A stretch of DNA of 64,000 nucleotides, taken from Tetrahymena thermophila SB210 (taxonomy: Eukaryota > Ciliophora > Oligohymenophorea > Hymenostomatida > Tetrahymenidae). The notes beneath the pieces were generated by a model. That model was given only the letters and a program-made list of their open reading frames with translations, was not told where the DNA came from and did not search any database. Shown in pieces: positions 24,484 to 37,176 of this stretch; position 1 is the stretch's first letter, and each line of letters begins with the position of its first letter. The stretch lies in the NCBI RefSeq assembly GCF_000189635.1, contig NW_002476224.1, positions 1 to 64,000 of the forward strand. The letters run 5' to 3'. Position numbers and translations under genes: made by a program.

Positions 24484-24948
24484 TCAGAATCCACTTGAGC
24501 ATTTATTATGAAATATAATGATTGATAAATATTTTTATAATTTGGTTGTTTTGTCAGTAAAGTTATCAAAATGTTGTTAAAAAATTAAATAAATTTTTAA
24601 AAAACTAAATCATTTTTGCAAACAAATTTAATATTTTTTATTCTTTCTTCAAGATTAAATAATTAATTTAAAGTAAGTATTGTTTGTTTAATCTTAATTT
24701 AATTCAAAATTATGATGTTTAATTTCTAAAATATTTTTATGTAATTTAAAAGTAAGTAATTAAATTAAATTAAATAAAGGATATCAAAAAGTTTACATTT
24801 ATTAACATTTCCATTTATCAATGTTTATTAAAGTAAAGCAATTCAACCATTCAATGAATCAATTTTTTTATAAAAATAGATAATTCTGATTTTTTAAAAA
24901 AATTTATGAAATAAATTATCATCAAAATATAAATATATCTGACCAAAA
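24484..24948. other. Intergenic spacer
   Basis: AT-rich spacer between two plus-strand genes; nothing notable seen. Confidence 0.5.
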
Positions 24949-26136
24949 ATGAACAATTCAAAAGATAAAAAGGATTAATCTTAAAATGAGGGTTATAGCA
25001 ATATATAAACCCTAGTTAAACCATCTGAAATAAAAGGTTTTTAAATAAAAAAGTATATTGCTAAGCTTAAAAAAAGCAATAATAAATCATTCAAATAAAA
25101 GCCAATAATTGTTGTTCCAATTTTCTAGAATGTTTTCAATCATAATTAGATGTTTATGATACATGGTTTTATTGAAGTTGAGACATAATACAGAGATTAC
25201 TCTGATCATTAAGAAATAAATATGATAAGCATTTAAAATTAAATAGTTTCTATAAAATCTATTGAAAAAAGCACTAACCTGGATATGATTATTATGAACA
25301 TGTAGTGTAATGGATCTAGCGGCTTAAAGGACTTTTAGACTTTAATTGATTATTTTTCTCAATAGCCAAATGCTGATTTTTGTATATTATCTTAATCTTT
25401 GTCTAAGTATTAAAAACTATTAAATGAAATCACAAAAAATTAAAAATACTTATAATCATAAATAAACTAAAAGATAATTTCAAAAAAAGATATCGCTTAA
25501 GCTATCGATGATTATCAAGCTTTTTTCTTTGAGTAAGTAAAACAACGGTTGAGTTAGGATGAGTTCATTTTAGCTAGTTTTAGCGCATTGAATATAGAAA
25601 CTTAAGATATTGAGCCAAGAAATATGATAATCTCTAGAGCTTTATTGAGCTTGTTCGGAATAGAAATGAGCCAAGAATAAGAGCTTTTGCACTAGTCATT
25701 CAATATTTCTAATATTTTTGGTAAAGAAAGGCTCAAAGCTGTTTTTTCTTTACTTGAATTTTCTTCAAATTTTGAAATTAAAAGAACATATGAATATTCT
25801 TTTACAACCATAGACTACATCAACTTTACGCCATAAGTTGAATATGAATATATTGATTGGCCATAAAGACCACCTTATTTATAAAAGATAGATTTAGTAG
25901 GAGTTATTATAAAAATAAATGTTCCTTTAAACTAATTAAAATCTATTATTGAAATAAGAAAATAAGAGCAAACAAATAAATCTTAAGGTTTTTTAAGTAT
26001 GTAAAACTTGCTAGACTATTAAATTTAAACAGAAATATTTATTGAAAAGTTTTATCCATAATTAGTAAAAGAATAAGAAAAAATAAAAGAGCTTAGTTTA
26101 AGACATTTAAATAAATAATTAAATAGATGTTCATGA
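24949..26136 (+). CDS. Paralogue A of a four-gene unknown family, 395 aa
   Basis: Intronless, 396 codons, ATG at 24949 in an AAAATG context, ending in TGA. It shares the same ordered blocks as the genes at 30300, 34109 and 37177: a basic lead-in ending KPIIVVPIFQN, then MFMIHGFIEVETQYRDY, SGLKDFQTLIDYF, a KKDIAQAIDDYQAF block, a LLSLFGIEMSQ block, DWPQRPPYL, and near the end EIFIEKFYP. No membrane segment, signal peptide or catalytic motif is visible; the protein looks soluble and mixed alpha/beta. The segment from the LFGIE block to the DWPQRP block has the order of elements seen in PAS-like domains, but that is speculation. A is the most diverged copy and has an extra C-terminal tail of about 20 residues. 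Confidence 0.88.
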
Positions 26137-26898
26137 TTTATTAAATTTTCTATCTAAAGCAATGAATCAAATTTATAATTTAGTAAATTTTTTTACAAAT
26201 TTACAGCCGTATTACTTTATACAATTAATAATAACTCATTATCTTACTGACTTTCTTTTAAATAATTTAATCTATTCTTATTGAGCATTTTATAATTTCA
26301 TTTAATTTAATGCTTGTAATGAATTAATAAAACTAAATAATAACTTTTCTTGCATATTTTAATAATTATTTTATTATTTTTTCATAAACAATTTTAACTT
26401 TTTATAATTTTAAATCAAAATTTTCTTTAATTTCTAAATCTCATTGTTATTAGTAAATTATTTATTATGAACTATTAAAAAACATAAATTGAGTAAAATA
26501 AATGGCTTAGAATTGATGAATTTATATGAAGTATTTTATATATTTATAAATTTAAAATTAATTCTCAATAAAAAAGAAATTAATTAATAGTTTATCTCTA
26601 ATTTTATAAATAAATATTTGACTATTTTTAAAAAAAAAATTTTTAATATTTTCTTACAAAAAAATAAAAATCTTCTTCAATTTTTAAATCATATTGCATT
26701 TTTTAAATGAATTCTTTTTAAAGAATTATTAAATATCTGAGATACTGTAAAATTCTAAATTATTTTTAAAGATTTTACAAATAAATAAATATATATGTTT
26801 ATATATCAAACTTAATTAATATTCAGGAATATTGAAATAATATTTAATATTTTTTTATTTGGAAAGTTTGTGAAAAAACTAAAAAGAAAAAATATTAG
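26137..26898. other. Intergenic spacer
   Basis: AT-rich, T- and A-run-rich spacer with no gene seen. Confidence 0.5.
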
Positions 26899-28350
26899 AT
26901 GTTAGAATAAAGTTAAAGATATAAAAAAGTAATTGAAAAGTTACTAAATTAAAATAATCAAAACGAATAACTTGATAGTTTTTTAAATGCAATATAGGAA
27001 ATTTAGTAGCTTTGCTAGATAAGAGCTAGAGTTTAGTTAAAAGTAAAATAGTGTTGCTATTTTTGCCATCAACATATACTTAATTAAGAAAAAGTTTTAA
27101 TTTTTACTCAATATTTAGGCTGTAAATGCAAACATATATTTCATAATGATTGCTTAAAATAATAAATTATTTACAGAAAGGAAAGTTTCGAAAACTTATA
27201 AGTAATTCAAGATATACTGAATGAATAAATTAGATGCCCAAACAAATGTAGCGAGAATCTCCTCACAGCTTAATTAATATAAAGTGTTATTTCAAAAAGA
27301 GATATTTCAATATTTTAGAGTGAGTTTTAAGAATAATTAAAAATTAAATAGGAGTTTCAAAAGAAAGCTATTTAAGATTAGTAAAAACTATAAAAAGAAA
27401 TTTATGAATGCAAAATATGCTTCGATACCCCTGAAAATAGTGAGGATATGTACAATTTAAAATGTAATTGCTAGTTTTGCTTAGATTGCTTAAAATTGAG
27501 CCTAAAAAATAGTTTAAGGAGCAATAAAAATTTAGAATTAAATTAAATAATATGTCCATAAGAAAACTGTAAAAAAGTTTTAGAATTTGAGGACATAATA
27601 TTTATACTTAAAGATGAATAAAACATTATTGCTCAACTAGAGTAAAAAAATATTCTAACTTAATATGAAAAATTAAATATTGGCAACTCTGATAATTTTG
27701 AATAGCTTGTTCAGTGTTAAGGAAAGTACATATTAGATACTGAAAACGATAATAAAATATATTTAACATAAGAGGAACAAGAAAATTTTAGGTAAAGTAA
27801 ATAGAGTGGTATTACATTAAAAGCAAATCAGAAGTTAGTTGATTGTGGTTTCTCATTTATTTAAGACAACAATATTAAAAAAATCTCACATAAATGCTAA
27901 TATTGTAAATATCATTTTTGCATTAAAGGTTGTGAAACTTTACATGAAGGTTTTTCGTGTTCAGACTATTAAGCTTGGAAAATAGAAAACCAAAAAGATT
28001 ACAGATAAGATTTATAATCTTAGGGTTTTAGATTTTGTCCTAAATGTTCTGTCTTAACTGAGAGGATAGATGGGTGTAATAATATATTATGTACTAACTG
28101 CAAAGTATCTTACTGTTATCGTTGTTATTTTTATTCTGAAGAACACGATGAAATTTATAGTCATTTAAATGATATTCATGGTGGGTATTTTGGAGATACT
28201 GATGATGAAGACGATTATGAAGAAGAAGAGGAGGAGGAGGATTAAGATGAAAATGATGATTAAGATGAAGAGGAGGATTAAGATGAAGAGGAGGATTAAG
28301 ATGAAGATGAGGATTAAGATGTAGGTAATGTAGATGAACCAGATTATTGA
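26899..28350 (+). CDS. RBR (RING-IBR-RING) E3 ubiquitin ligase with polyacidic tail, 483 aa
   Basis: Intronless frame of 484 codons. An N-terminal zinc-finger-like region (~52-120: CYFCHQ, CKCKHIFHNDC, RCPNKCSE) resembles an additional RING. RING1 begins at about residue 170 (ECKICFDT, then CNCQFCLDCL and ICPQENCKK), an IBR-like region follows (KCQYCKYHFCIKGCETLHEG), and RING2 is FCPKCSVLTERIDGCNN-I-L-C-TNC. The Cys corresponding to the catalytic thioester residue of RBR ligases is present at residue 398; the usual His just before it is Asn. The last ~60 residues are almost all Asp/Glu/Gln, built from a repeated DEEEDQ unit. It should transfer ubiquitin from an E2 through the RING2 cysteine to substrates. 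It lies between paralogues A and B of the unknown family, on the same strand. Confidence 0.92.
28211..28335 (+). repeat. Polyacidic coding repeat
   Basis: Imperfect tandem copies of an 18-nt unit GATGAAGAGGAGGATTAA encode the D/E/Q tail of the RBR ligase. The unit contains in-frame TAA read as Gln. Repeat slippage is likely to vary its length between strains. Confidence 0.8.
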
Positions 28351-30299
28351 AAAGAAGTAGAAGAAGATTTATGATTTAAAATTAGAAAAGATGAAAATAA
28401 ACATTTAAATGATAATTTTATTTAAAATAAAGAAAGATGGAAAGAAAGAGGAATTTTTCAAAAATATTAAGAAAAATTAATTAAATAACATTTAAATTTC
28501 TACATTCAATTTTATAAAAATTTTAATAATTTAGCTTATTTTTATTGAACCTAATTTTTGATTATAAGTCAGTCTGTATATAACTAATATTAAAGAATCA
28601 ACTAACTATAATATGTTATCTATGAAAATTATTGTATTTTAATTAATAAAAAAAGACTTTTTTACGAATTTATGAATTATTAAACTTTTTCAAAAATATT
28701 TAAAATTAATTTAGTTTTCAAAAAATTTTTTTTAAAAACTATTTTTTTTGATTTAAAAGTCTATTAACACTTAGCAAGTAAATAATTTTTTAATTTTTAA
28801 ATATTAACATAGTATTTTAATAAGAATTGGATAAATTGTTTTTTATACGATTATTATTCCAATTTAATCAAGAACTATTAACTAACTTAATTATTAAATT
28901 TCATAATTTAAATTAATTTATTCACTCAAATAGTTATTATTCTTAAAAATCAAATGAATTATAATATGAAATAATCAATAATAAATGTAATAAATAATCA
29001 ATTTAAATATAATTTAAAAATAACATTCATGATATAATGACTAATTTATCTTGATAAAACAGTGTTTATAAAACTATATTTAAATTAAATTAAATAATCA
29101 GCAAAATCATCAAATAAAAATACTGTGATTTTTTAAATACTAAATTACTTATGAATAAATTAAGAAATTTAGAAAAATTAGATAAAATTTGAATGAAAAA
29201 ATTTATTCCCAGTTGTTTGTTTTGATCTTAATTATTGAGAAATTAATATATTATATAAAATATTCTATAAAAAGTTAACTTAGAATTTATATTCATTTTT
29301 TCTAATTTTCAAAGTGAAAAGCTTCTTAAAGAGTATCAAAATTTGACAAAAAAAATTTTCTAAAGAGATTTATAATAACATTTACTTTATTTTTTACTGA
29401 CATAAATAAATAGTATTTTTATTAATACTAAATATATATATGACAAGGAAGTGATTATCTTCTTGGTTTAAAAACTGCATTTTGATAGAAATTTGCAAAA
29501 GATTCATATTTTTAAAAATTTGTTGCTAATTAATAAGAAATAATTGAAAAGTAAGTATTTGAAAAGAATTTGTAAGTTGTAACATTAATAATTATTTATT
29601 AGATTTAAATGCAACTAATTTTTGACCAGAAATTAATGATCTAATAACTTTAATTACATGGTAAATGTAAAAATTAATTTTGCAAAAAGTTGCTATAATC
29701 TCTTAAGGATCATTTTTAAAATAGAAGATCAAGCAATTAAGCAATCAATCAATAGATATTAAAACACTAATAATTTTGGAGTTTAATAGTACTTAATAAT
29801 GTAAATTACAAAACTTTTATTAAATTATCATATTGATGTAATAAGAATAAAAATCATAGTTTTTGAAATAAATTAAGTAAATTAATTGTATTTATACAAA
29901 ATAATTTAATCAAATAAATTTGTAAGAAAATTAATTAGCTTGAATGAATATATATTTTCCATTTTAATTGTTAGTTAAATACAAAGTATTTTTTGCTTGA
30001 TTTTGAGAATTCTTTTATTATTAAATACATTAATTTTCAATTTGATAAAATAAATATTAGCGTCTAAAATATATTTTAGAATGAAATAGTAATACTGTAA
30101 ATAATTTTTAGATACTATATTATTTTTTAGAAAAGAAAAATTAAATATGTGATTATAAATATATAAATAAATTTATATTTTTGTGGATTCTTTACTATAA
30201 AATTGCAAATTTTTAGTATCAATTTTGAATAAACTAATTAATTTAGAAAATCTTGATAAACGAGCTTTAATCAAAAAACATAAATAAGCAATATTAAAA
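28351..30299. other. Long intergenic spacer
   Basis: 1.95 kb of extremely AT-rich DNA between the RBR gene and paralogue B. I found no ORF with protein-like character, no tRNA and no inverted repeat of note; far longer than most spacers in the window. Confidence 0.5.
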
Positions 30300-31400
30300 A
30301 TGATTGATCAATAAGATTAATACGAATTAAATGGAATCAAAACAAAAAGATAAATTGCTAAAGTCAAAAAAACAAAGAGTAAATTTTATAAATAAAAACC
30401 ATTTGCTATTGTGCCTATCTATTAAAATAGATTTTCGTTTGATCATAAATTTATGCTCTTTGGATATGTTCAAATCGAAACGTAATACAAAAACTTTGAT
30501 AACCTGTATGAGTAAGACTTGATCCCTGTACATGATTAGATGTTTAGTGTGAAATCTATAGTACTAAGTTAAGATAAAAAAATGGTTGAGATGAGTGTTG
30601 AAACTACTCTTCAAAGCGGCATGAAAGATTTTTCATTTCTGATAAACCACTTTAACAGAATTCCTGATTAAAATTATAGAGATTTAGGTTAATAGCTTAT
30701 GATTTACTAGCAACACTGTATTCAACAATAATAACACTTTAAAGAAATTTAAGATAAACTAAAATCTAGAATTTTAAATGAAGAAGATATTTTGAATTCT
30801 ATCAGAGATTATGAAAGCTATGTAGATAATTATGTGCAGTAAAATGTTGGATAGAACGAATTCTACTTATTGATATTTACCACAATAAATTACGAGACAC
30901 TTGATTACGAAATTAAAAAATATAAAGCATCACTTTCTTTGCTCTAACTCTTAGGGATTGATTTGAAAAATTCTTCAAGCCTTAAGTTACTATAAGCTTT
31001 GACCTAAGAAACAAGACTCCAAGGTGTTCATAGATTATAAAAGGCGCTTGAAAAGATGAAGCTCCTAAGCGAAAGAAAAATATCTTATTAATAGCCTCTA
31101 ATTACTCAAGAGTCTATTTAATTTAATTCCTAAATTGATATTGATCTCTTAGAGTGGCCTAATAAACCTGATTTTTTAGAAAACTTTGATTTGTTTGGGT
31201 TCGTTTGCAAGATTACAGTATGCCCTAAATAAATTTAATCAATACTAAAATTAAGAGAAGCTAAGAAAAAAAATTTAAATATCTAACAAACTAATAATTT
31301 AGTGCATTTTGAGTAAGAGGTATAGTCTGAAATATTTCTAGAAAAATTTTACCCAAGCATGCAGTCATATTTAAAATATAAATAACAATTTAATTAATGA
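30300..31400 (+). CDS. Paralogue B of the four-gene unknown family, 366 aa
   Basis: Intronless, 367 codons from ATG at 30300 to TGA. The correct start was chosen because this frame gives the family lead-in KPFAIVPIYQN and then KFMLFGYVQIETQYKNF; an overlapping ATG at 30331 in another frame runs only 63 codons and is a shadow. Further family blocks: SGMKDFSFLINHF, EEDILNSIRDYESY, LLQLLGIDLKN, EWPNKPDFL and EIFLEKFYP close to the C-terminus. No membrane segment or catalytic motif. Compared with C it keeps almost every block at the same spacing, so it is a genuine gene rather than a decayed copy. Function unknown. Confidence 0.88.
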
Positions 31401-34108
31401 CATATAAAAAAAATTAATTTATACTTTATATATCACTAAATTTCCAAATACTTTTATTAATATCTACTTAAAATAATTTGTAATATAAAATTTAATAATC
31501 TTTCTAAATATTTACATGCATATTTGCATTTCTGGTATTTTATTTTGCTTAATTCTTTAAAATATGAATTATTAATTTAAAAATAAATAGTACTACCCAA
31601 AAATCTGTCTATTATAAATTATTCATTTCTGATTAAATTTATTTAATTTTTAAACCCACCAATCTACATGAATAAAGATTAAAGCTCATTGACTTATCTA
31701 ACTTTTAAATTGTATTGGTCCTGATTAGGGATCAGGCATAACATTCTTAATTAATTCATTAAACTCCATGAATATTTAATGATACATTGACTTATTTATA
31801 AATACCATAAGCTTAGCTGTAAATCAGTAAATAAATATTGAAATTAACAAATTTAGCTAATTTAATTTATTTTCACAATTGAAAATATTTACCGAAATTG
31901 ATAAATTGGGTATGTATTTTATCTTTCAAAGAAATAAAAATTCCAAATTTATTAATTTTGAAAAATCTTAAATGTATTCATGATTTCTTAAAAATTTTGA
32001 ATATTTTTCAATATGATTTAACATTTTCTTATTCTAAATTGTAATACTAAAATATAATTTAAAAATAAATTTTAATGCTTAATGTTTGAACCCTGATCTA
32101 CTTCCTAATTATCTATATTTTTCCCTTATCAGGTGGTAAATTTCTATTTTCGTTGTTTGCTATCAGGGAATCTAATTAGATTTTCTACTTAATTTATCAA
32201 ATGTTAAAATAAAAACAATAAATTTTAAATGATATTGAATAGCAAAAATGAGCTATTTATAAAAGGTATTAAGCAATTAAATATAAAAATCGGCATATTA
32301 ATGGAATTTTCTTCAAATAATTTTATATAAGTTGAAATAAATTTTAATATTTATTAGATTATGATTTTTTATTAATCTTTTATACATATTAACTAAAATC
32401 AAAAAAACATTTACAAAAAAAATTTACTCGCTTAGAAAAGAATATTTAACTTGAATTAAATAATATGATGAATAAATGATATTATTGGTTACAAATATTA
32501 TTTTTTATTAGCACTTTAATTTTTGAATTACTATTTTTTTATTGTATTTTTTCTCTTTATATTTTCAAAATAAAAACCCGTATTTTATCAAAAAATATAG
32601 ATTTGATTCTTCATACCTTGCTGAGATGACGATCAAATAAATACTTTAATTTTTTTTACACTGTAAGTGTGTAATCCTCTGATTAGAATTTGATAAATGT
32701 TTATCAAAGATTAATATTTGTCCATATATTCTGATAATAATTCACTTTTTTAAAGTATTGGTTATACAGAGTAGTTTATTTAATTTCACAAATAACTTTT
32801 TTTAGTTGGCATGGTACATATTCAATACCTATCTTAAAGCAAAATACTGATGTTAAGCAAGAGAAAACTTCATATTTATTTAAAAAGTATTCTAATTTTA
32901 TTCCAAATTTTCATTTCCAAAATAAATAATATTACTAAAATTGTTTAAAAAATTTTTTTATTCCTTTCACTAAACTTGGTAAAAGTATTACCAAATATTT
33001 AATAGAAATTCGAATAGAATAAGATTAATGCACTAAATATTTAAATAATTTTACTCACTATAAAAATGATTAGTAGAATGTAATATTTCTCAAAATGAAT
33101 GGATAATATCATCACAATTAAAAAAATTGTTAAATTGATTAGAACTAATCAATTGATGTTTTATTCGTAAATTAAAACAGTCTTTTTATAAAGTTTTAAA
33201 AAAATTATTAAGTGTAATGAATTTTTAATTTTAGCTCTCCTCCATAAAATCTAAGTAATTATGAATTATTCAATGAGATCCATAATTATAGGAGAAATAA
33301 AATAAGTGTTTAACTAATTATAAAATGGCGAAAGAACAATAAGTGGTTTTTTATTTTTTTTATAGATTTTTTTCCAGTTTAACATATCTTTGATTTACTG
33401 ATAATAGTTAATTTATAAATTCAATTGATCATATTGTCTATTTTTTCAAGATCTCCGAGTTAATAAAAAATATTAATGTCTTTTTAAAATTTAAACACAT
33501 GTTTAAATAGACAAACAGAATTTATTATAAATCGAAAAGTATGTTTAATGACCTTAAATTAAAATGTAACAAATGACTATATAAATATACATTTTTTTGA
33601 TATTTCATACTAATTTATTAACTAAACCTAAATGATGGAATTTATGCAAAAAATTTGATTACATTTATCTAATATATAATTAATTCATGTATAACTAATA
33701 TTAATTAACAGACTTTAATATATTTACAGATACCTATTTACAAATTTTTACAAATTAATTAAATGATTTCAGTCTCTAAGTATTATAAATTCTTACTTTA
33801 TTAAGATAATATAAATGAGTAATTTATTTTCCTTTTTTGTAGCTAATTCTTTGATTTAGAAAATGTCAAGTTTATCACTAAGCTTTTTATTATTAATAAA
33901 ACTGAGGTTGATTTTTTTCAAAATTATACTTTTACTGTTAATTTCTATTTCAAAAAAATTAAACACAACAATAACTTAATTTATTATTTTTTACTTGCCT
34001 TCGCTGTTATAGTTGATTTAATTGATTAGTTTAAATTGATTCAGTCATTTTGAAGAATAAATAATTTTTAATTAAAAAAAATAAAAAAAACTCAATATTA
34101 AATAAAGA
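31401..34108. other. Longest intergenic spacer (2.7 kb)
   Basis: AT-rich DNA without protein-like ORFs. It holds a compact inverted repeat (31720-31736), more CCTGAT/ATCAGG copies at 32092-32167, and a small TTACAC/GTGTAA hairpin at 32656-32674. No tRNA was found: a GGGTTCAAAC-like string at about 32085 on the minus strand lacks a pairing T-stem. Confidence 0.5.
31720..31736. repeat. CCTGAT..ATCAGG inverted repeat
   Basis: Perfect 6-bp arms with a 5-nt loop. The same hexamer in both orientations recurs at 32092-32097, 32128-32133 and 32162-32167. The arms are GC-richer than their surroundings. Could be a protein-binding motif or chance. Confidence 0.4.
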
Positions 34109-35212
34109 ATGTCTTCTCAAAAAAACTAAGTTGTCTACTAAAATAAATTCTCAGCTCCTGAATAAATTGGTATTAATATTAAAAAATCTATTGCAAAACT
34201 GAATAAATCTAAGAGTAAAAAATTTAAACAAATTCCTTTCGTGATTGCTCCTATTACCTATAATAAATTTATCTTTGATGATAAATTTATGATTTTTGGA
34301 TTCCTCTAGATTGAAACCAATTACAGAGATTATTAGAGCCCATTTGACTAAGATCTCGTTCCTTTGTATGAATAAGCATTCTCTATAAGCTCAACTGTTA
34401 TGAACTACGAAAAGAAAAGAGTTGAATTAAATCTTGAGACTAAACTTTAAAGCGGCTTGAAAGATTTTAACTTCCTCATAGATTACTTTTCTAATATACC
34501 TAATTAAGATTATCAGTACTTAGGCTAATTGCTCTCATCTTATTAATATTAATGCAATTAAAATATTTCTCATTACAAGGACATTTAATACAGATTGATG
34601 TCTAGAATAATTAATGAAGAAGATATTTTACAATCTTAAAGAGATTATGAATAATATTTAAATGAGCATCTTAAGAAAAATTATAAAGATTCAGATTTCT
34701 TAATTGTAAAAATTTGCGGTGTTAACTATGAAAATTAAGACATGGATATTAAAAAATACTACATTTCTGATTCATTAGTTAACTTTATGGGAATAGATAT
34801 TAGAAAGGTATCTAAATAAAAACTACTAGAAACATTAATGAAAGAAACCAGAACTCAAGGACATCAAAGACTTAAAAGGACCATTGAAAGATTATAACTT
34901 CTCTAAGATGGTTATGTTTCTTATTAATAACCAATTCTAACTACAGATGGTATATAATGCATTTCAAATATGAACATCGAAATAGTGGAATGGCCATAAA
35001 GACCTGAATATATTGGTAAAAGAGATATTTATGCCTAAATTACAAAAATTGAGTTAAGTTAAGAATAACTTTAGCTCATTTTTGAAACTAGAGAATCTTA
35101 AAATCAATAAAAAAATCATTAATACTCTAATTTATTTGATTAATTTCAAAACGAAGTGCATTCAGAAATGTTTTTAGAAAAGTTCTATCCTCTTGCTTAA
35201 GATAGCTCATGA
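34109..35212 (+). CDS. Paralogue C of the four-gene unknown family, 367 aa
   Basis: Intronless, 368 codons, ATG at 34109 in an AAGAATG context, TGA at 35210. It is the clearest copy and the best query for searches. Blocks in order: IPFVIAPITYN (~55), KFMIFGFLQIETNYRDY, SGLKDFNFLIDYF (~125), NEEDILQSQRDYEQY (~185), a strand-like FLIVKICGVNYENQD, LVNFMGIDIRKVS, a helix with RTQGHQRLKRTIERL, a TTDG turn, EWPQRPEYIG (~305), a final strand YAQITKIELSQEQ and MFLEKFYPL near the end. The run from the MGIDI block to the QITKI strand could be a divergent PAS-like fold; this is inference only. No signal, membrane helix or metal motif. Function unknown. Confidence 0.9.
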
Positions 35213-36373
35213 TACAATAATTTACATTATATCAAAAAAACAAGTTAACAAAATTATATTAATTAATTAACCTACTTTATTACTATTTACTGATACTTAT
35301 ATTAAATAATAAAAAATAATTCAACTTAATTGTATGGTGTATTTGTTTATCAATAAGTACTTCTAAATTTAAAATTTTTGGTTTTAAACAAATCTTTATT
35401 TCCTTGGTATAGAAAAAATACAATTCTAAGTTATAATCAATTTTACTGATTTGGTTTTAGTTGAATAAACTCAAAAATTATCCTCTTCTTTTAAGAGAAA
35501 ATGCTTTAAAGATGGTTAAAAACAGCTTAAATAAAATATATTTTTACTAAAAATTTTAAATAAAGTATTATCGTAATATTTAAGATTTTTATTTATGGTA
35601 TTCTGACAAAAAAAAAGCTGAAAAGGGAAATTAATAAATTGCTAATTCGAATAATACCTGAAATTATTATAAACAAAAAATATCTATTTAGCATTCTTAA
35701 ATTTATTTCAATACTAAATTAAAGTCTATAAAAAATTTTATTATAAAAATACTATTTTTTATTAATCAATAAGCTAGAATGTTTGAAATCAGATTGCCAT
35801 CAAGCTTATTTTATCAATTTTTCTGAATATTTTTTTAACAAAAACAAATAATTTTAGTATTTACTTGGATTAACACGAATAAGGTAATTCAAATGTAAAA
35901 CTTTGCTTATAATTCTAATTTGATATTTTAGTTTTTTGTAATATTTCTAAATTATCTCTCTCAAAACCTTTATAAAATATTATAAAGTCGAATTTTAAAA
36001 AAATTCCTATTAGAACTTTTAAGTACGCATTTAAGTTTGTATTTCAAGGTTTTTTGTCACATCACTTTGATTACAAATAGTTAAGCTTTACATTTGAAAA
36101 ATAAATATTCAATTGATTATTTTTTACAAATAAAATGCAGAATAAACTTATTTATTATTTAAATGAGTATTCCAGACTAAATATTTGTTATTGTCTCTTT
36201 TGTAATAAAAATATTAAATCAGTCATTCATTCAATTGTTCAAAATTTTTGTACAAATTCAAAGATTTTTGCGTTACTATCAAAATTTTTTATTCACCACA
36301 AGTAATTGTCGATCTTTCTTAATTAAAGATTTTTTATATTTTAGGTAATCTGATAGAAAAAAAAATTTTATTT
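35213..36373. other. Intergenic spacer
   Basis: AT-rich spacer between paralogue C and a small doubtful ORF; nothing else seen. Confidence 0.5.
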
Positions 36374-36661
36374 ATGGTTTTTGTTGCTTTAGAGAGTATA
36401 ATAAATCAACCACAAACAGGTTAAAATTTCATAAAAAAAACATAAACGGTTTCCTAAAATGTTGTAGATAAGATTGATGATGTTATAGAGAAAACTTGCT
36501 ATTTTATTTCACTGAATGAAATTTTGAGAATACTGATTATTTTCATTTTATAGCTAGCCCATGTAAGTAAAATTAAAGGAAATGAAGTGAAATTAAACAG
36601 CCAGCCTCTTATTGAAATTAAAGTTCAATCTATAAAATAAGATGATAAATTAGTTAACTGA
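36374..36661 (+). CDS. Doubtful small ORF, 95 aa
   Basis: 96 codons from ATG to TGA in the spacer between paralogues C and D. It starts MVFVALESIINQPQTGQ and contains one hydrophobic stretch around LNEILRILIIFILQL. Some codons look coding-like, but a TGA-free run of this length is expected now and then in such AT-rich DNA, no family is recognised, and splice signals inside would allow other models. Reported as a possibility only. Confidence 0.25.
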
Positions 36662-37176
36662 TTATATCATTCATCAACCCTAATGAATAATTTATTTAAT
36701 TTTATATTTTATCTGCTTACTTTTTGAAATACTTTACGTATCAAAAAAAGTATGATTTCACAAAATTAATAAGTATTGTAAAAGTATAAGGAAAAGGTAG
36801 CTTACTTTGTTATTATTAATAATAAGGGGATTTCTTCTTTTTATAAATTGTAATTATGTATTCTATAATTTACTTTTTAATTAAAAATATAATGATTACT
36901 TTTAATCATCTAATTTCCACAAATTGATCTCGAATCAACCCTCAAAAAATTATAGACACTCGTTATGAATTTTAAAAATAGTATAGTTACTGTCCTAGTT
37001 AAATTAGTAATTTAGTGTATAACCATCGTTCGCTATAAAGGATTTTGTTGTAAAGCACTGTAAAAAAGAAAAACATCTCCTAATATAAGATTATCTTAAA
37101 AAATTACAATCAAACATAACTGGAAAATAAATAAACAAAGTAAGAGCAAATAAAAAAATACTAACAAATAATTCAT
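36662..37176. other. Intergenic spacer
   Basis: AT-rich upstream region of paralogue D; no feature seen. Confidence 0.5.

Noticed and set aside
30331-30533. Short frames on both strands at the start of paralogue B
   Set aside because: Only the frame beginning at ATG 30300 carries the conserved family blocks; the others are shadows.
32080-32110. tRNA T-arm-like string on the minus strand
   Set aside because: The flanks do not pair as a T-stem, and no acceptor, D or anticodon arm can be placed around it. No tRNA was found anywhere in the window.
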